DNA from: Patescibacteria group bacterium
Lineage (GTDB): Bacteria > Patescibacteriota > Minisyncoccia > Phycocordibacterales > UBA918
Reading direction: 5' to 3'
DNA: 49,659 bases
Assembly (NCBI GenBank): GCA_019750255.1
Contig: JAIEOU010000002.1
Coordinates: forward strand, 1-49,659
The position numbers were made by a program, and so were the translations under genes. Every line of letters starts with the position of its first letter. The first letter of the stretch is position 1. The notes below the pieces were generated by a model. It searched no databases and was not told the DNA's origin. It worked only from the letters and a program-made list of their open reading frames with translations. Positions 27,405 through 37,834 of this stretch are shown in pieces.

Positions 27405-28847
27405 ATGAAGATAGGGAATTTTAGAATGTGGGCGTTCTGGCGACGATTACAGTATGGTGCTGGGTTTTCCATGATGGTCGCTCTCGTCACTACCGGCATG
27501 TACTTTGGGTATTTCTACCAACCTCCGCAGTGTTTTGATGGTGTAAAAAATGGAAATGAAAACGGCATAGACTGTGGAGGTGCCTGTCTACGTATTTGTG
27601 CATTCGAAGTCATGCAGCCGCAGGTAGTGTGGGCGAAGAGTTTCAAAATCGTTGACGGTCAGTTTAATGCTGTGGCGTACGTAGAAAATCGTAATGTATC
27701 AGCCGCCTCACCGATGGTTGAGTACACCTTTAAGCTAATGGATGGGGCCATACTACTTGCAGAAAAAAGTGGTAGAACCATTCTTCCTCCGGGAAGTACG
27801 TACCCAGTCTTTGAAGGACGAATTTCTGTGCCACCTGGTAAGGTACCCACGCACACTACCTTGGTGATTAAGCCGGTAGAAGTATGGGTCCCGGCTGTAA
27901 CGGGACGTCAGCAATTTAGCACTACTGATATTGCGCTCAGTGGAGCTGATGCTTCTCCTCGACTACGGGCGGTTGTTCAAAATTCTGACATTACGAGCGC
28001 ACGCAATGTTGAGGTGGTTGCTACTATTTTTAATGCGGAGGGTGAACCGGTGACTGCGTCACAAACGGTGGTTGATGAATTGCCGGGGCAAGAGGGAAGA
28101 GAGGTCTATTTCACCTGGCCGCAACCAATCGCCAAGACGGTACGAAGTTGTGAGGTTCCTTCCGATATTATGCTCGTGCTTGATCGGTCTGGATCAATGG
28201 CGGCCGATGGCGGTACTCCACCAGAGCCGCTTGAAAGTGCTAAGCGTGCCGCTCAGTCATTTATAACACTTCTGCAACCGCGAGATATCTTCGGTGTCGT
28301 TTCATACGCCACCACTCCATCATCTCCGATCGAACAGGTATTAACCGCCGACCGTTCGGCTATGAGTGCTGCGATTACGAAGGTAGAAATGGGAAAGGGG
28401 GGAACACAGTACACGAATATGGGGGATGCGTTTACTGTTGCCCTGAAAGAGCTGATCAGTGAACGGCACCGTGAAGATGCGCGCAAAGTTATTGTATTTT
28501 TAACCGATGGTGACGTCACTCGTCCGGTAAACCCGGAGACAGGTAAGGCTGATCGTGAGTATGCTGCTCAGTACGCCAAAGCTGCCGCATCAGAAGCCAT
28601 CGCGAAAGATGTAGTGATTTATTCCATTGGATTTGGTGACTTTCTTAACGCCCCGAGCTCAGAGGTTGCAAGGGATACTGACTTGATTAAAGCGCTTGCT
28701 TCAAGTCCCGAAAACTACTTTGAAGCACCGACCGTAGCTGACCTGGAGGCAGTATACAAAAAAATTGCCTCAGCTATTTGTGAAGTGGGGCCGGCTCGGA
28801 TTGAGGTCATTCCCAAGTCTGACACCGGATTTTTGCCGCTTCAGTAG
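27405..28847 (+). CDS. membrane-anchored von Willebrand factor A domain protein
   Basis: IMLVLDRSGSMAADGG MIDAS (DxSxS), GTQYTNMGDAF, KVIVFLTDGDV; N-terminal TM; C-rich PQCFDGVKNGNENGIDCGGACLRIC. Confidence 0.88.
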   Translation: MKIGNFRMWAFWRRLQYGAGFSMMVALVTTGMYFGYFYQPPQCFDGVKNGNENGIDCGGACLRICAFEVMQPQVVWAKSFKIVDGQFNAVAYVENRNVSAASPMVEYTFKLMDGAILLAEKSGRTILPPGSTYPVFEGRISVPPGKVPTHTTLVIKPVEVWVPAVTGRQQFSTTDIALSGADASPRLRAVVQNSDITSARNVEVVATIFNAEGEPVTASQTVVDELPGQEGREVYFTWPQPIAKTVRSCEVPSDIMLVLDRSGSMAADGGTPPEPLESAKRAAQSFITLLQPRDIFGVVSYATTPSSPIEQVLTADRSAMSAAITKVEMGKGGTQYTNMGDAFTVALKELISERHREDARKVIVFLTDGDVTRPVNPETGKADREYAAQYAKAAASEAIAKDVVIYSIGFGDFLNAPSSEVARDTDLIKALASSPENYFEAPTVADLEAVYKKIASAICEVGPARIEVIPKSDTGFLPLQ

Positions 28848-28853
28848 CTAAAA

Positions 28854-30053
28854 TTGGCCTTGATTAGGGCGTCCTCGCGCGACGTCCGCGGGACTGTTAT
28901 GATGCACCCATCTATGCAGTTAGTGCGGTCACTCTTTAAAGGTTTTGATGGGTTGTTGTGTTTATGTGTGCTCGCACTTTCAATTATGGGGCTTGTGACA
29001 ATGTATTCGCACACAGGGGAGAATAACTTCTTCGATCGACAGATCATCTGGATTGGACTGGCGCTCCTAGGAATGATGATTGCCTTAATACCCGACTACC
29101 GATTTCTGCGCTCGGGAAATATTGCTCTGGTTGGCTATATGGTTATTGTTGCCGCGCTGCTCCTCGTGCTTGTGATTGGTTCCATAACACTCGGTGCGCA
29201 AAGCCGCTTTGACCTAGGGCTATTCTCCATTCAACCTGCGGACCCAGCGAAGCTGATGCTTATTATCGTGCTCGCAAAATATTTTGCAAAACGCCACGAG
29301 TTCATTGGAGATTTCAAACACATTTTGGTGTCGGGTATCTATGCCGGTCTTGTTTGTGGACTGGTCCTGATTCAGCCCGACTTCGGCTCGGCACTGATAA
29401 TTATAAGTATTTGGCTTGGCATGGTGATAGTGGCCGGTATCCGTCTTCGGCACCTCCTCACTGTTTTCGGACTGGGAGCCGCCGCCTTTATTGCACTCTG
29501 GCAGTTTGCGCTCTACGAATACCAAAAGTTGCGTATCCTTACCTTCCTCGATCCACTCTCGGATATTCAGGGGGCGGGATACAACGCCTATCAATCTACG
29601 ATTGCCGTCGGGTCGGGGGAGCTGCTTGGAAAAGGAATTGGTTACGGCACCCAATCAAAGCTATTATTTTTACCTGAGTTTCAAACCGACTTCATCTTTG
29701 CGGCCTTTGCGGAAGAGTGGGGGTTTGTGGGTGTGCTGCTTCTATTTACGTTGTTTGCGGTCGTGATGTGGCGGTTGGTGTTTGTGGCGGCGGATGGCGC
29801 TACTAACTTCGAAAAACTATTTACGGCCGGGGTGGCCCTCATGATCATGAGTCACTTTTTCGTGCACATCGGCATGAACGTTGGTCTGCTTCCGGTAACT
29901 GGCCTCACGATTCCGTTTTTAAGTTATGGTGGCTCACACCTCCTTACCACATATGTGGCGCTCGGTATGGTTATGGCGATGCGGCGTTACGCCCCGCTGC
30001 GCATCACTAGCGATGATATGTACCTAGAAAAAGCTGTTGGTCGGTCAACTTAG
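28854..30053 (+). CDS. rodA: SEDS family peptidoglycan glycosyltransferase RodA/FtsW
   Basis: SIQPADPAKLMLIIVLAKYF, LIQPDFGSALIII, GYNAYQSTIAVGSGELLGKG, FLPEFQTDFIFAAFAEEWGF, TGLTIPFLSYGGS; true start may be internal. Confidence 0.93.
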   Translation: MALIRASSRDVRGTVMMHPSMQLVRSLFKGFDGLLCLCVLALSIMGLVTMYSHTGENNFFDRQIIWIGLALLGMMIALIPDYRFLRSGNIALVGYMVIVAALLLVLVIGSITLGAQSRFDLGLFSIQPADPAKLMLIIVLAKYFAKRHEFIGDFKHILVSGIYAGLVCGLVLIQPDFGSALIIISIWLGMVIVAGIRLRHLLTVFGLGAAAFIALWQFALYEYQKLRILTFLDPLSDIQGAGYNAYQSTIAVGSGELLGKGIGYGTQSKLLFLPEFQTDFIFAAFAEEWGFVGVLLLFTLFAVVMWRLVFVAADGATNFEKLFTAGVALMIMSHFFVHIGMNVGLLPVTGLTIPFLSYGGSHLLTTYVALGMVMAMRRYAPLRITSDDMYLEKAVGRST

Positions 30054-30235
30054 AAGAAGTTGAGGTAGATTATTAAGATAATGCAGATGACAGTGAGTAC
30101 TATGAGGTAGAGGTTGGCTTGGGCTTCGGTTTTAGCAATGCCCTTTCTCACGAGGAAGCCTATGATACCACCTGAGCGTCTTTGACCAGGCACGCGCCGG
30201 GCGTCTTCTTCAACAAAATTAAAATCTTTTGACAT
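30050..30235 (-). CDS. small single-TM protein (paralog of 31836..32075)
   Basis: FNFVEEDARRVPGQRRSGGIIGFLVRKGIAKTEAQANLYLIVLTVICIILIIYL. Confidence 0.7.
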   Translation of the reverse strand: MSKDFNFVEEDARRVPGQRRSGGIIGFLVRKGIAKTEAQANLYLIVLTVICIILIIYLNFF

Positions 30236-30364
30236 ATAGTACTAGTAGAATAGGTGAAGGCTACAACTAACACCCATTCTACTATAGTTCGTGGTTTTTT
30301 AGAGCAGAAATATATAGGCATAACTAGTCAGAAGAATGTAGGCTGTGGTGAGTATAATATCTAT

Positions 30365-30853
30365 ATGTTTAATTTCTACACTAATAAAACTCGGGGCTTC
30401 ACCCTGGTCGAGCTGCTGGTGGTAATTGCGATTATCGGGGTGCTGGCTTCGACAGTGCTGGCGGCTTTGAGGGATGCTAGGGTAGCGGCTCAGGATAGTC
30501 GTAGAATCAGTGATGTTAAGCAGCTTAAGACTGCGATGGAGATTTATTATACAAAAAATGGTGGTAGGTATCCTCAGATGATAAGCCCGGGACCTACGCC
30601 GGTCGCGGGTACTGTAATTGGTGACGGATCTGGGCACAGCGTTTCCTGGTTAACAACACCCATGGTGGGAATATTAGATACTATACCCAGTGATCCTACC
30701 AGGGGTTTTGGTGCCGGATCCTATCTGTATGTGCGCGGAACCGCAGGAAAGGGTTATGGTATTCGGGTTACTATGGCAGGTGGCGTTAGCTGTGTTACCG
30801 GGATGAACGTCTCTCCATCGTGGTGGGGTGCTCCGCCTGCTTGTCCGTTTTGA
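30365..30853 (+). CDS. type IV pseudopilin-like protein
   Basis: TRGFTLVELLVVIAIIGVLASTVLAALRDAR prepilin signal; start trimmed. Confidence 0.88.
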   Translation: MFNFYTNKTRGFTLVELLVVIAIIGVLASTVLAALRDARVAAQDSRRISDVKQLKTAMEIYYTKNGGRYPQMISPGPTPVAGTVIGDGSGHSVSWLTTPMVGILDTIPSDPTRGFGAGSYLYVRGTAGKGYGIRVTMAGGVSCVTGMNVSPSWWGAPPACPF

Positions 30854-30855
30854 GA

Positions 30856-31749
30856 TTAGTACAAAAAGCTGGTTTTTGTGACGAGGGATTTTAGATCACG
30901 AGCGGAGAGTTTTTTGTGTAGAGAACCAGCATGGAGGGTGGCGAAGGTCGGGTTATCTAGGTACCTAGAGATAGCGGCTGCTAGAGCTGGCGCGTCCTCG
31001 GGTGGTACTAGTGTGCCAGTTTCGCCGTCTTCAACAATATCAGGCATGCCGCCGACGTTGGTCGCCACTACTGGTATTTCCGCTAGGCCAGCTTCGTGGA
31101 GGACATAGCCATAGGATTCAGATTTTGAGGCAAGAGCTAGCAAGTCAAAGGCTTTGAGGAAACGGGCTGCTTCAGGCACGGTACCGATGAGAAATATCGA
31201 AGCTTCAAGATTGTGGGTGGCGATTATGGCCTGTAGCCGGCTATGCTCGCTGCCGTCGCCAATACAGATGAGACGAGCTTTTGGGTGGGTACGTAGCACC
31301 TCGATAAAGGCGCGAATGAGAACTTCGTGGCGTTTGATTGGGTGAAGCTCCGCGACGCAGACTAGCCAAGGATCGGGCTGGTGGGTGGCGAGGCGCGGGA
31401 AAAAATCGCAGATTTTTTCCCGCGCCTCGTCCTTGCTATACATCACACCAATTGTCCGGCCTGGATTTATTACTTTCATTTTACGCCAGGCACCCGGCCA
31501 GCGCATCTCATTTAAGACGCCGGTTGAAACCGCGATCGTGCGGTGTGATAACAGAACGGTCAGCCAATGCAATAGTTTGATAAGGATTTTTTGCCACCAG
31601 GGACGGTCTTCGTTGAAAGCCCAGCCGTGGCTAGTGAAAATAATATTGGGAACACGTGCGAGTCGACCGGCGAGCGCTGGGGATGGTGATGGCAATGCGC
31701 CGGTATTCGCCGGTGCGTATACCAACCGATGACATTTTCTTACCATCAA
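30856..31749 (-). pseudogene. GT4-type glycosyltransferase, N-terminally truncated
   Basis: LARVPNIIFTSHGWAFNEDRPWWQK... aligns with residues from ~108 onward of 32728..33870; N-terminal Rossmann half missing. Confidence 0.65.
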
Positions 31750-31835
31750 AATCGACTCAATAAATACCCGCCCCGCTTTGCCGCAACCGATAGCGTGGCG
31801 GATTTTTACTAACAGAGTGCGGTCGTGGCTGTTTA

Positions 31836-32075
31836 TTAAAGAATGACAGCCGAATCCTCATCTACCACCGGACTACTAAAAGTATTGATATTAATATAGA
31901 CAATTGCTCCGGCCATTATGAGCGCCAGAATCACCATAAGTATATTAGCCTGGCGTTCGCTCTTGACAAGACCCTTACGGATAAGAAATGCTGCAAATGA
32001 AGATTTTGGACCACTTACTCGGGCTTTGCGGGGAAGTCCGCGGTTGTCGTCTTCGATGAAGCGTAGTTCAGACAT
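31836..32075 (-). CDS. small single-TM protein (paralog of 30050..30235)
   Basis: LRFIEDDNRGLPRKARVSGPKSSFAAFLIRKGLVKSERQANILMVILALIMAGAIVYI. Confidence 0.7.
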   Translation of the reverse strand: MSELRFIEDDNRGLPRKARVSGPKSSFAAFLIRKGLVKSERQANILMVILALIMAGAIVYININTFSSPVVDEDSAVIL

Positions 32076-32179
32076 ACTCGTATTGTACTGCACTCAGTGC
32101 GGTACGGACACTATTTCCACAGCCGGGGAGAGACGGAAAAAGCTGTAATGTAAACATAATAATTGGTATACTGTAGATA

Positions 32180-32629
32180 ATGAGTAAGTTTAAGCTAATG
32201 AGTTCCAAAGGCTTTACCATCATTGAGCTGCTGATAGTGGTGACCATTATTGGGTTACTCGCCTCGGTCATTATAGCGTCTGTGCAAGATGCTCGCCGGG
32301 CTTCTCGCGATGCGCGTATGATCAGTGATTTAAAGCAAGTGCAGAATGCTCTTGAGTTATTTAGGAATGCCAATAATGGCTTGTATCCTTGTATCCCCCC
32401 GGCAACACCAGGTGGTCCTACAAACCCCCGAATAGTAACCATGACGAGTGGGTGTTCAGACCTTACGCCATACATGGCAACTTTACCAACGAGCTTAAAT
32501 CCAGCACACACTGGTACCACAACGACTATCTGTATAGAACCAGATCTGCCGGTGACAGAAGCACGTACACTATACTCGTACGTCTCTACAGGAACACTAG
32601 CTGGTGCAGCATCAACCACGGCGGTTTAG
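32180..32629 (+). CDS. type IV pseudopilin-like protein
   Basis: KGFTIIELLIVVTIIGLLASVIIASVQDARRASRDARMISDLKQVQNALELF. Confidence 0.88.
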   Translation: MSKFKLMSSKGFTIIELLIVVTIIGLLASVIIASVQDARRASRDARMISDLKQVQNALELFRNANNGLYPCIPPATPGGPTNPRIVTMTSGCSDLTPYMATLPTSLNPAHTGTTTTICIEPDLPVTEARTLYSYVSTGTLAGAASTTAV

Positions 32630-32727
32630 GGCATGCGTCGTGGAATGGATTAAATGAGACTACCGGGGCGCCTGATGGTTCAAACTACACACCTTGCTTC
32701 TAGTTTAAGAAACTGATGATTTAGCCG

Positions 32728-33870
32728 TCAAGATACATAGAGGTATTCTGTAGTTCGAGTCATGTGCTCCACTGAACGATACTGCATTTTTATTTTTAGG
32801 GTATCGGCATATCGTGTGGCTTCGTCAGGGTGACGGAGGAGGTGGATAATGTCTAATGCTAGAGCTGCAACATCGTCTGGAGGCACCAGTAGCCCTGATT
32901 CCTTGTGGTCAACAATATTAGGAATACCCCCAACGTTTGTGGCTACCACCGGAACCCGGGCGAGACCTGCTTCGTGCAGGACATACCCATACGACTCTGA
33001 CTTTGAGGCGAGGGTGAGGAGATCAAAGGCTTTTAAGAAGCGCGCTGCTTCGGTGAGGGAACCCAGTAGAAATACGTGTTCGCTAAGGTTATCTTTTTCA
33101 ATCTGTGCTGCGAGTTTGTCGCGAAGCGAGCCATCACCAATACATATAAGTCGCGCGGTCGGGTGTGTTTTAACAACTTCAGCAAAAGCCGAAAAAAGTA
33201 TGGTGTGGCGTTTGATGGGGTGGAGTTCGGCGAGACAAACAACCCAGGGATCAGAGAGGTGGGGGCGTAGAAAAGCGTAAAAGTCGGCGATTTTTTCGCG
33301 GGCCTCGTCGCGCTCATACATAGCACCAATCGTGCGGCCTGGATTGATTACTTTCATTTTTGCCCAGGCGCCAGGCCAACGCATTTCCTTGAGTAATCCA
33401 TTTGAAACGGCGATAGTGCGATGTGAGAGAAGAACGGTTAGCCAGTGGGCAATTTTGATAATGTATTTCTGTGCGGACGATCGGTCTTCATTAAAGGCCC
33501 AGCCGTGGGCAGTAAAGATAATTTTTGGCACTCGTGCCAGGCGTCCAGCTATGGTCCCAACGAGTCCGGCTAAAGAGCTATTTACATGGAATATATCAGG
33601 CTTCTCGGTCTTGAGTAGTCGGTATAACTCCTTAGTTGCAGCGAGGGTACGGGCGGGATGCATGGAGTTTTGCATGGCATAGAGGGGAATGGTGCGTATT
33701 CCGGCATTGTCGAGCATCGTGACTAGGGTCCCGTTGCCGCCAAGGGCGACGACCGGTTCAAACTGTTCGGTATCAAGCGTGGTTGCAAGGTCGTAGACGT
33801 AGCGCTGGGCGCCACCCCAGTTTGATTTTGTTATAAGGTATAGAACCTTTTTTCTAGTTTTAATTTCCAT
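32728..33870 (-). CDS. GT4-family glycosyltransferase
   Basis: KVLYLITKSNWGGAQRYVYDLAT...INPGRTIGAMYERDEAREKIADF...FLKAFDLLTLASKSESYGYVLHEAGLARVPVVATNVGGIPNIV. Confidence 0.92.
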   Translation of the reverse strand: MEIKTRKKVLYLITKSNWGGAQRYVYDLATTLDTEQFEPVVALGGNGTLVTMLDNAGIRTIPLYAMQNSMHPARTLAATKELYRLLKTEKPDIFHVNSSLAGLVGTIAGRLARVPKIIFTAHGWAFNEDRSSAQKYIIKIAHWLTVLLSHRTIAVSNGLLKEMRWPGAWAKMKVINPGRTIGAMYERDEAREKIADFYAFLRPHLSDPWVVCLAELHPIKRHTILFSAFAEVVKTHPTARLICIGDGSLRDKLAAQIEKDNLSEHVFLLGSLTEAARFLKAFDLLTLASKSESYGYVLHEAGLARVPVVATNVGGIPNIVDHKESGLLVPPDDVAALALDIIHLLRHPDEATRYADTLKIKMQYRSVEHMTRTTEYLYVS

Positions 33871-34017
33871 GACGAATACAACCTAAGTGTGGGGTGGCTT
33901 TGCCCCGTCTTACTTTTACAAACGAGATTCGTATTTGGATGCTTGCATAAAAATATCGAACGAGTGCAGTAAAAGAAAACTTGTTTACAGACGCTGTCCT
34001 TCTTACAGAAGCAGTAC

Positions 34018-34198
34018 AGGTTGTCGCTATTTTTAGCAAAATAGCTGGCAACCACCTGAAACAGAATATTGAATTCTGTTTCAGCTCGCTCACTATTTTG
34101 CTCCAAGTATTCGCAAAATAGCTGGGCGAGTCTTGCGAAATGGGTTCTTACAGAACCTGTATAGGTTGTCGCTATTTTTATCAAAATAGCTGACAACC
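34018..34198. repeat. pair of ~36-nt direct hairpin repeats in multi-hairpin intergenic region
   Basis: AGGTTGTCGCTATTTTTAGCAAAATAGCTGGCAACC (34018-34053) and AGGTTGTCGCTATTTTTATCAAAATAGCTGACAACC (34163-34198). Confidence 0.8.
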
Positions 34199-34465
34199 TC
34201 TTGCGAAGTGACATTGAGTCACTTCTCACCCACCCATTCTCACCCCAATTGACTTTGCGATCAGAAACAAAACTTTCTTTCGTGAAGTAACGGGAGTCAT
34301 GGGTGTATACAGTATAAACGACAAAGCTGGCAGTAGGGTTTCTAGTCGTCAGGCACTTTGTGTGGTCAATTTAGAGCTTCCTCTCACAGAGCCTATCCAA
34401 GCTTATTTTTCATCGTATTTTCTTGCTATTTTCACAGTCTTTCCGTAGGATTAGCCGTATCAGCT

Positions 34466-35863
34466 ATGGGCGAACGAACCCGCGAACTCTCACTACTTAT
34501 TTTTGGCGACATTTTTTTCTTTGTTGCGGCTTTGTGGTTGACGCTTCTTGTGCGGTATCTCGACATTCCAAGCTATGAGCTCTTTGTAGACCATCTTGGA
34601 CCATTTCTGGTACTTTCAACCGCCTGGCTCTTCATTTTTTACATTGCCGGACTCTACGACAAACACACGATTTTTCTCAAGAGCCTGTTGTTTAGTCGCA
34701 TCATTAATACGTGGGTTGTTAATGTGGTAATCGCGGCCCTACTCTTTTTGATTATTCCTTTTGGCATTGCTCCGAAAACCAATCTAGTTATCTACTTATT
34801 TATTTCGATAGCGCTTTTTGCTTGGTGGCGCATGTCACTATTCAATCGCATCTCACCAAAGACGCAGCATCGCGCGATCCTTCTCGCTGATGGCCCAGAG
34901 GCGATTGAGCTTGTCGATGAGATAAATAATAATGATCGTTACAGTTATTTTTTTGTACGACTCGTCGATGCACAAACTGCAGCTACCACACCAGATTTTG
35001 AACAGAAGCTCCTTACGCTGATTGAGCGTGAGCGTATCGATATTATTGTTGCCAATCCAAACAGTGCGTACTTAGATACAGTACTCCCAAAACTATTTGA
35101 CTTAGCCTTTTTGCGCTTCGAGCTTACCTTCCTCGATTTTTATAAGGTCTACGAAGACACCTTTGATAGGGTGCCGTTGTCGGCTCTACGGTATGAGTGG
35201 TTTATTACGCATGTGTCACACTCAAAGAGTCTGGTGTATGACACAGCAAAGCGAGTGATTGATGTTGTGGGTAGTCTTATTCTCGCCTTGCTATTGTGTC
35301 TATGTATTCCCTTGATTGCTCTTGCGATGTTCATCGAGGAGCGACGACTCCATAACTTCTTTATTTCACAAGAGCGAATTGGTCGTTTTAACCGATTAGT
35401 GACTGTGCATAAAATTCGCACGATGACCGAGAATCGCTCCGCTAGCGCTACGTGGACCACTGAAGATGCGAAAGAGGGAAATCGTATCACCAAGGTAGGC
35501 GCGGTACTGCGCCAGCTTTCGGTTGATGAATTACCGCAGATATGGGCAATTCTTAAGGGTGATATGTCCCTCATAGGGCCTCGTAATGATATTCGAGGCC
35601 TCGGTGAGCGATTGGCGGCAGAAATCCCGTATTACAATATTCGGAACTTTGTGAAGCCGGGGGTGACCGGTTGGGCGCAGACACACCAGCACTACATGGC
35701 GGGAAATATCAGCCCCCAGTCACTTGAAGAGTCAAAAGTGCGTTTGTCGTATGATTTGTACTACGTTAAGAACCGCTCGCTATTGCTCGATGTAGAGATT
35801 GCGCTTCGTACCTTAAAGACACTCTTGTCGCGCTTCGGCATCAGTATACAACTTCCGCGCTAG
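34466..35863 (+). CDS. polyprenyl-phosphate sugar phosphotransferase (WbaP/WcaJ-like)
   Basis: KRVIDVVGSLILALLLC...FISQERIGRFNRLVTVHKIRTM...RQLSVDELPQIWAILKGDMSLIGPRND...VKPGVTGWAQ. Confidence 0.92.
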   Translation: MGERTRELSLLIFGDIFFFVAALWLTLLVRYLDIPSYELFVDHLGPFLVLSTAWLFIFYIAGLYDKHTIFLKSLLFSRIINTWVVNVVIAALLFLIIPFGIAPKTNLVIYLFISIALFAWWRMSLFNRISPKTQHRAILLADGPEAIELVDEINNNDRYSYFFVRLVDAQTAATTPDFEQKLLTLIERERIDIIVANPNSAYLDTVLPKLFDLAFLRFELTFLDFYKVYEDTFDRVPLSALRYEWFITHVSHSKSLVYDTAKRVIDVVGSLILALLLCLCIPLIALAMFIEERRLHNFFISQERIGRFNRLVTVHKIRTMTENRSASATWTTEDAKEGNRITKVGAVLRQLSVDELPQIWAILKGDMSLIGPRNDIRGLGERLAAEIPYYNIRNFVKPGVTGWAQTHQHYMAGNISPQSLEESKVRLSYDLYYVKNRSLLLDVEIALRTLKTLLSRFGISIQLPR

Positions 35864-35885
35864 CTGTACTGTTATACTAGGCGAC

Positions 35886-36956
35886 ATGGAAAAACAGACG
35901 ATACTAATTACGGGGGCAGCGGGATACGTTGGGGAGATGCTCTGCAGGGAAGCGCTTGCGCATCCCTCAGTAGGTAGTGTAATTGCCATTGATAAAGAGC
36001 CTATCACCGACTTCCTGCGTGTCCTACCGGGGCTGATATACGTACAGCACAATCTGGCTGACGATGGGTGGCAAGAACAAGTTGCAGCCCACGCACCAAC
36101 CGTCGTGGTGCATGCCGCGTGGCAAATACGCTCGCTCTATGGCCGTGAGCGCGAACAGTGGCGTTGGAATATCGAAGGGAGCGATAAGGTTTTCGCGTTT
36201 GCCTGCAAAGCGCCGAGTGTGAAAACGCTGATACATTTTTCTACCGCCGCTTCGTATAGTGCGCGGGCAGATAATACGTTTGAGCATTTCTTTAGTGAGA
36301 CAGACGTCCAGCGACCTGATGAGTATCCCTATGCCTATGAAAAGCGAGTCTCGGAAGAGCACTTGCAGGCTGCGTACGAAAATGTTTCCGGGCGAGAGCT
36401 GGGGGTAGTGGTAGTGCGCCCGGCTGCCATTACTGGCCCGCGCGGTCGCTATATAAAAACTCGTTTTGGTTTACAGTCTGCTGTGGAGGGGAATTTGCGT
36501 GGTGGATTTTTAGCTCGGCTCGTGACTTTCCTTACGGCGTTCATGCCGGCCACTGCAGGTTTCGCTCGCCAGTTTGTTCATGAGGATGATGTGGTAGATA
36601 CTGTTCTCCATTTTGCTACCACCACCCCTGCGGGCTTTGAAGTGTACAACCTCACGCCCACTGGTCCATTTTTGCGAGCACAGGATATGGCAACTGCGGT
36701 GGGGAAGCGTGTACTTAAGCTACCGCCATTTCTCGTACGTGTGGCGTTCGCATTTTTTTGGCACGGCACTCGCGGTCGTATTCCCACAGCCCCTGGAAGC
36801 TGGCGATTTTATGCCTACCCGATCCTCATGAGTGGCGAAAAGCTCGCTAAGGAACGACCGTGCCGTTATGATTCGCGGACTGCCTTTGTTTCAACGGCTG
36901 GCCGCTACGAAAAAGACATAAGCGAAGTGTTTCGTCGACCCATCACCGATATCTAG
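35886..36956 (+). CDS. NAD-dependent epimerase/dehydratase
   Basis: ILITGAAGYVGEMLCREAL; YPYAYEKRVSEEHL. Confidence 0.9.
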   Translation: MEKQTILITGAAGYVGEMLCREALAHPSVGSVIAIDKEPITDFLRVLPGLIYVQHNLADDGWQEQVAAHAPTVVVHAAWQIRSLYGREREQWRWNIEGSDKVFAFACKAPSVKTLIHFSTAASYSARADNTFEHFFSETDVQRPDEYPYAYEKRVSEEHLQAAYENVSGRELGVVVVRPAAITGPRGRYIKTRFGLQSAVEGNLRGGFLARLVTFLTAFMPATAGFARQFVHEDDVVDTVLHFATTTPAGFEVYNLTPTGPFLRAQDMATAVGKRVLKLPPFLVRVAFAFFWHGTRGRIPTAPGSWRFYAYPILMSGEKLAKERPCRYDSRTAFVSTAGRYEKDISEVFRRPITDI

Positions 36957-36980
36957 GTTTTCTGTTATACTGCGACTACT

Positions 36981-37799
36981 ATGGTTGTGGACGGAAAGGC
37001 CCTGGCGGCCGAGATGTTAGTGGAAACCAAGAAGCGAGCTGAGGCTCTGGTTAGTTTTGGTGTCCCAACATTGGCAATAATTACCTGTGAACCTAATTTT
37101 GAGACGAGAAAATATTTAGCTCTTAAAGAGCGAAAAGCGGCGGCGGCGGGAGTGATCGTAGTTGTACACGAAATGTCGTCTGCTGCCACAACGGCAGAAC
37201 TTATTGCAGCCGTTGACGCTGCGGTTTCTACCGCGCATGGAATTGTGGTACAGCTACCACTGCCCGCACATATTGATCGTGAAGCGGTACTGGCCGCTGT
37301 GCCGCCCACTCATGACCCTGACGGGTTTGCCTATGGAAAGAATGATACGGCATGCGAGTCCCCGGTGGTGCTCGCAATAGCGACCATATTTGCGCATCAT
37401 GAGATTGATGTAGTCGGCCGGCGCGTGGTGGTGGTCGGCGAGGGTCGGCTCGTTGGGGCGCCGGCGGCGCACTACTTCAAAGAGGCTGGAGCCGAGGTGG
37501 TGGTGGTAACAAGCACCACTCACGATGTAGCCAGCGTTACTCGTACGGCAGATGTCCTTGTGACCGGGGCGGGGCGACCGGGGCTGATAACGCCCGAGAT
37601 GGTGAAGGTCGGGGTCGTCGTACTTGATGCCGGTACTTCTGAAGACGGTGGGGTGCTCGTTGGTGACGTACATCCGAGTGTGGCTGAAAAAGCCTCGCTT
37701 TTCACCCCGGTTCCTGGGGGTATTGGGCCACTTACGGTTGCGGCCTTGCTGGCAAATACAGTAACCCTGGCTGGGCGTTCGTGGCAAAAACGGGGCTAA
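36981..37799 (+). CDS. folD: bifunctional methylenetetrahydrofolate dehydrogenase/cyclohydrolase
   Basis: GIVVQLPLPAHIDREAVLAAVPPTHDPDGF; VVGEGRLVGAPAAHYF; PVPGGIGPLTVAALLANTV. Confidence 0.93.
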   Translation: MVVDGKALAAEMLVETKKRAEALVSFGVPTLAIITCEPNFETRKYLALKERKAAAAGVIVVVHEMSSAATTAELIAAVDAAVSTAHGIVVQLPLPAHIDREAVLAAVPPTHDPDGFAYGKNDTACESPVVLAIATIFAHHEIDVVGRRVVVVGEGRLVGAPAAHYFKEAGAEVVVVTSTTHDVASVTRTADVLVTGAGRPGLITPEMVKVGVVVLDAGTSEDGGVLVGDVHPSVAEKASLFTPVPGGIGPLTVAALLANTVTLAGRSWQKRG

Positions 37800-37834
37800 T
37801 GTGCTTTAATTCCCGTTATTATTTTCGTATTAGT

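Noticed and set aside
32389-32703. Possible frameshifted C-terminus of the second pseudopilin (ORF 32389..32703 +)
   Set aside because: The 32180..32629 ORF is a plausible full pseudopilin; the alternative frame has no recognisable pilin features.
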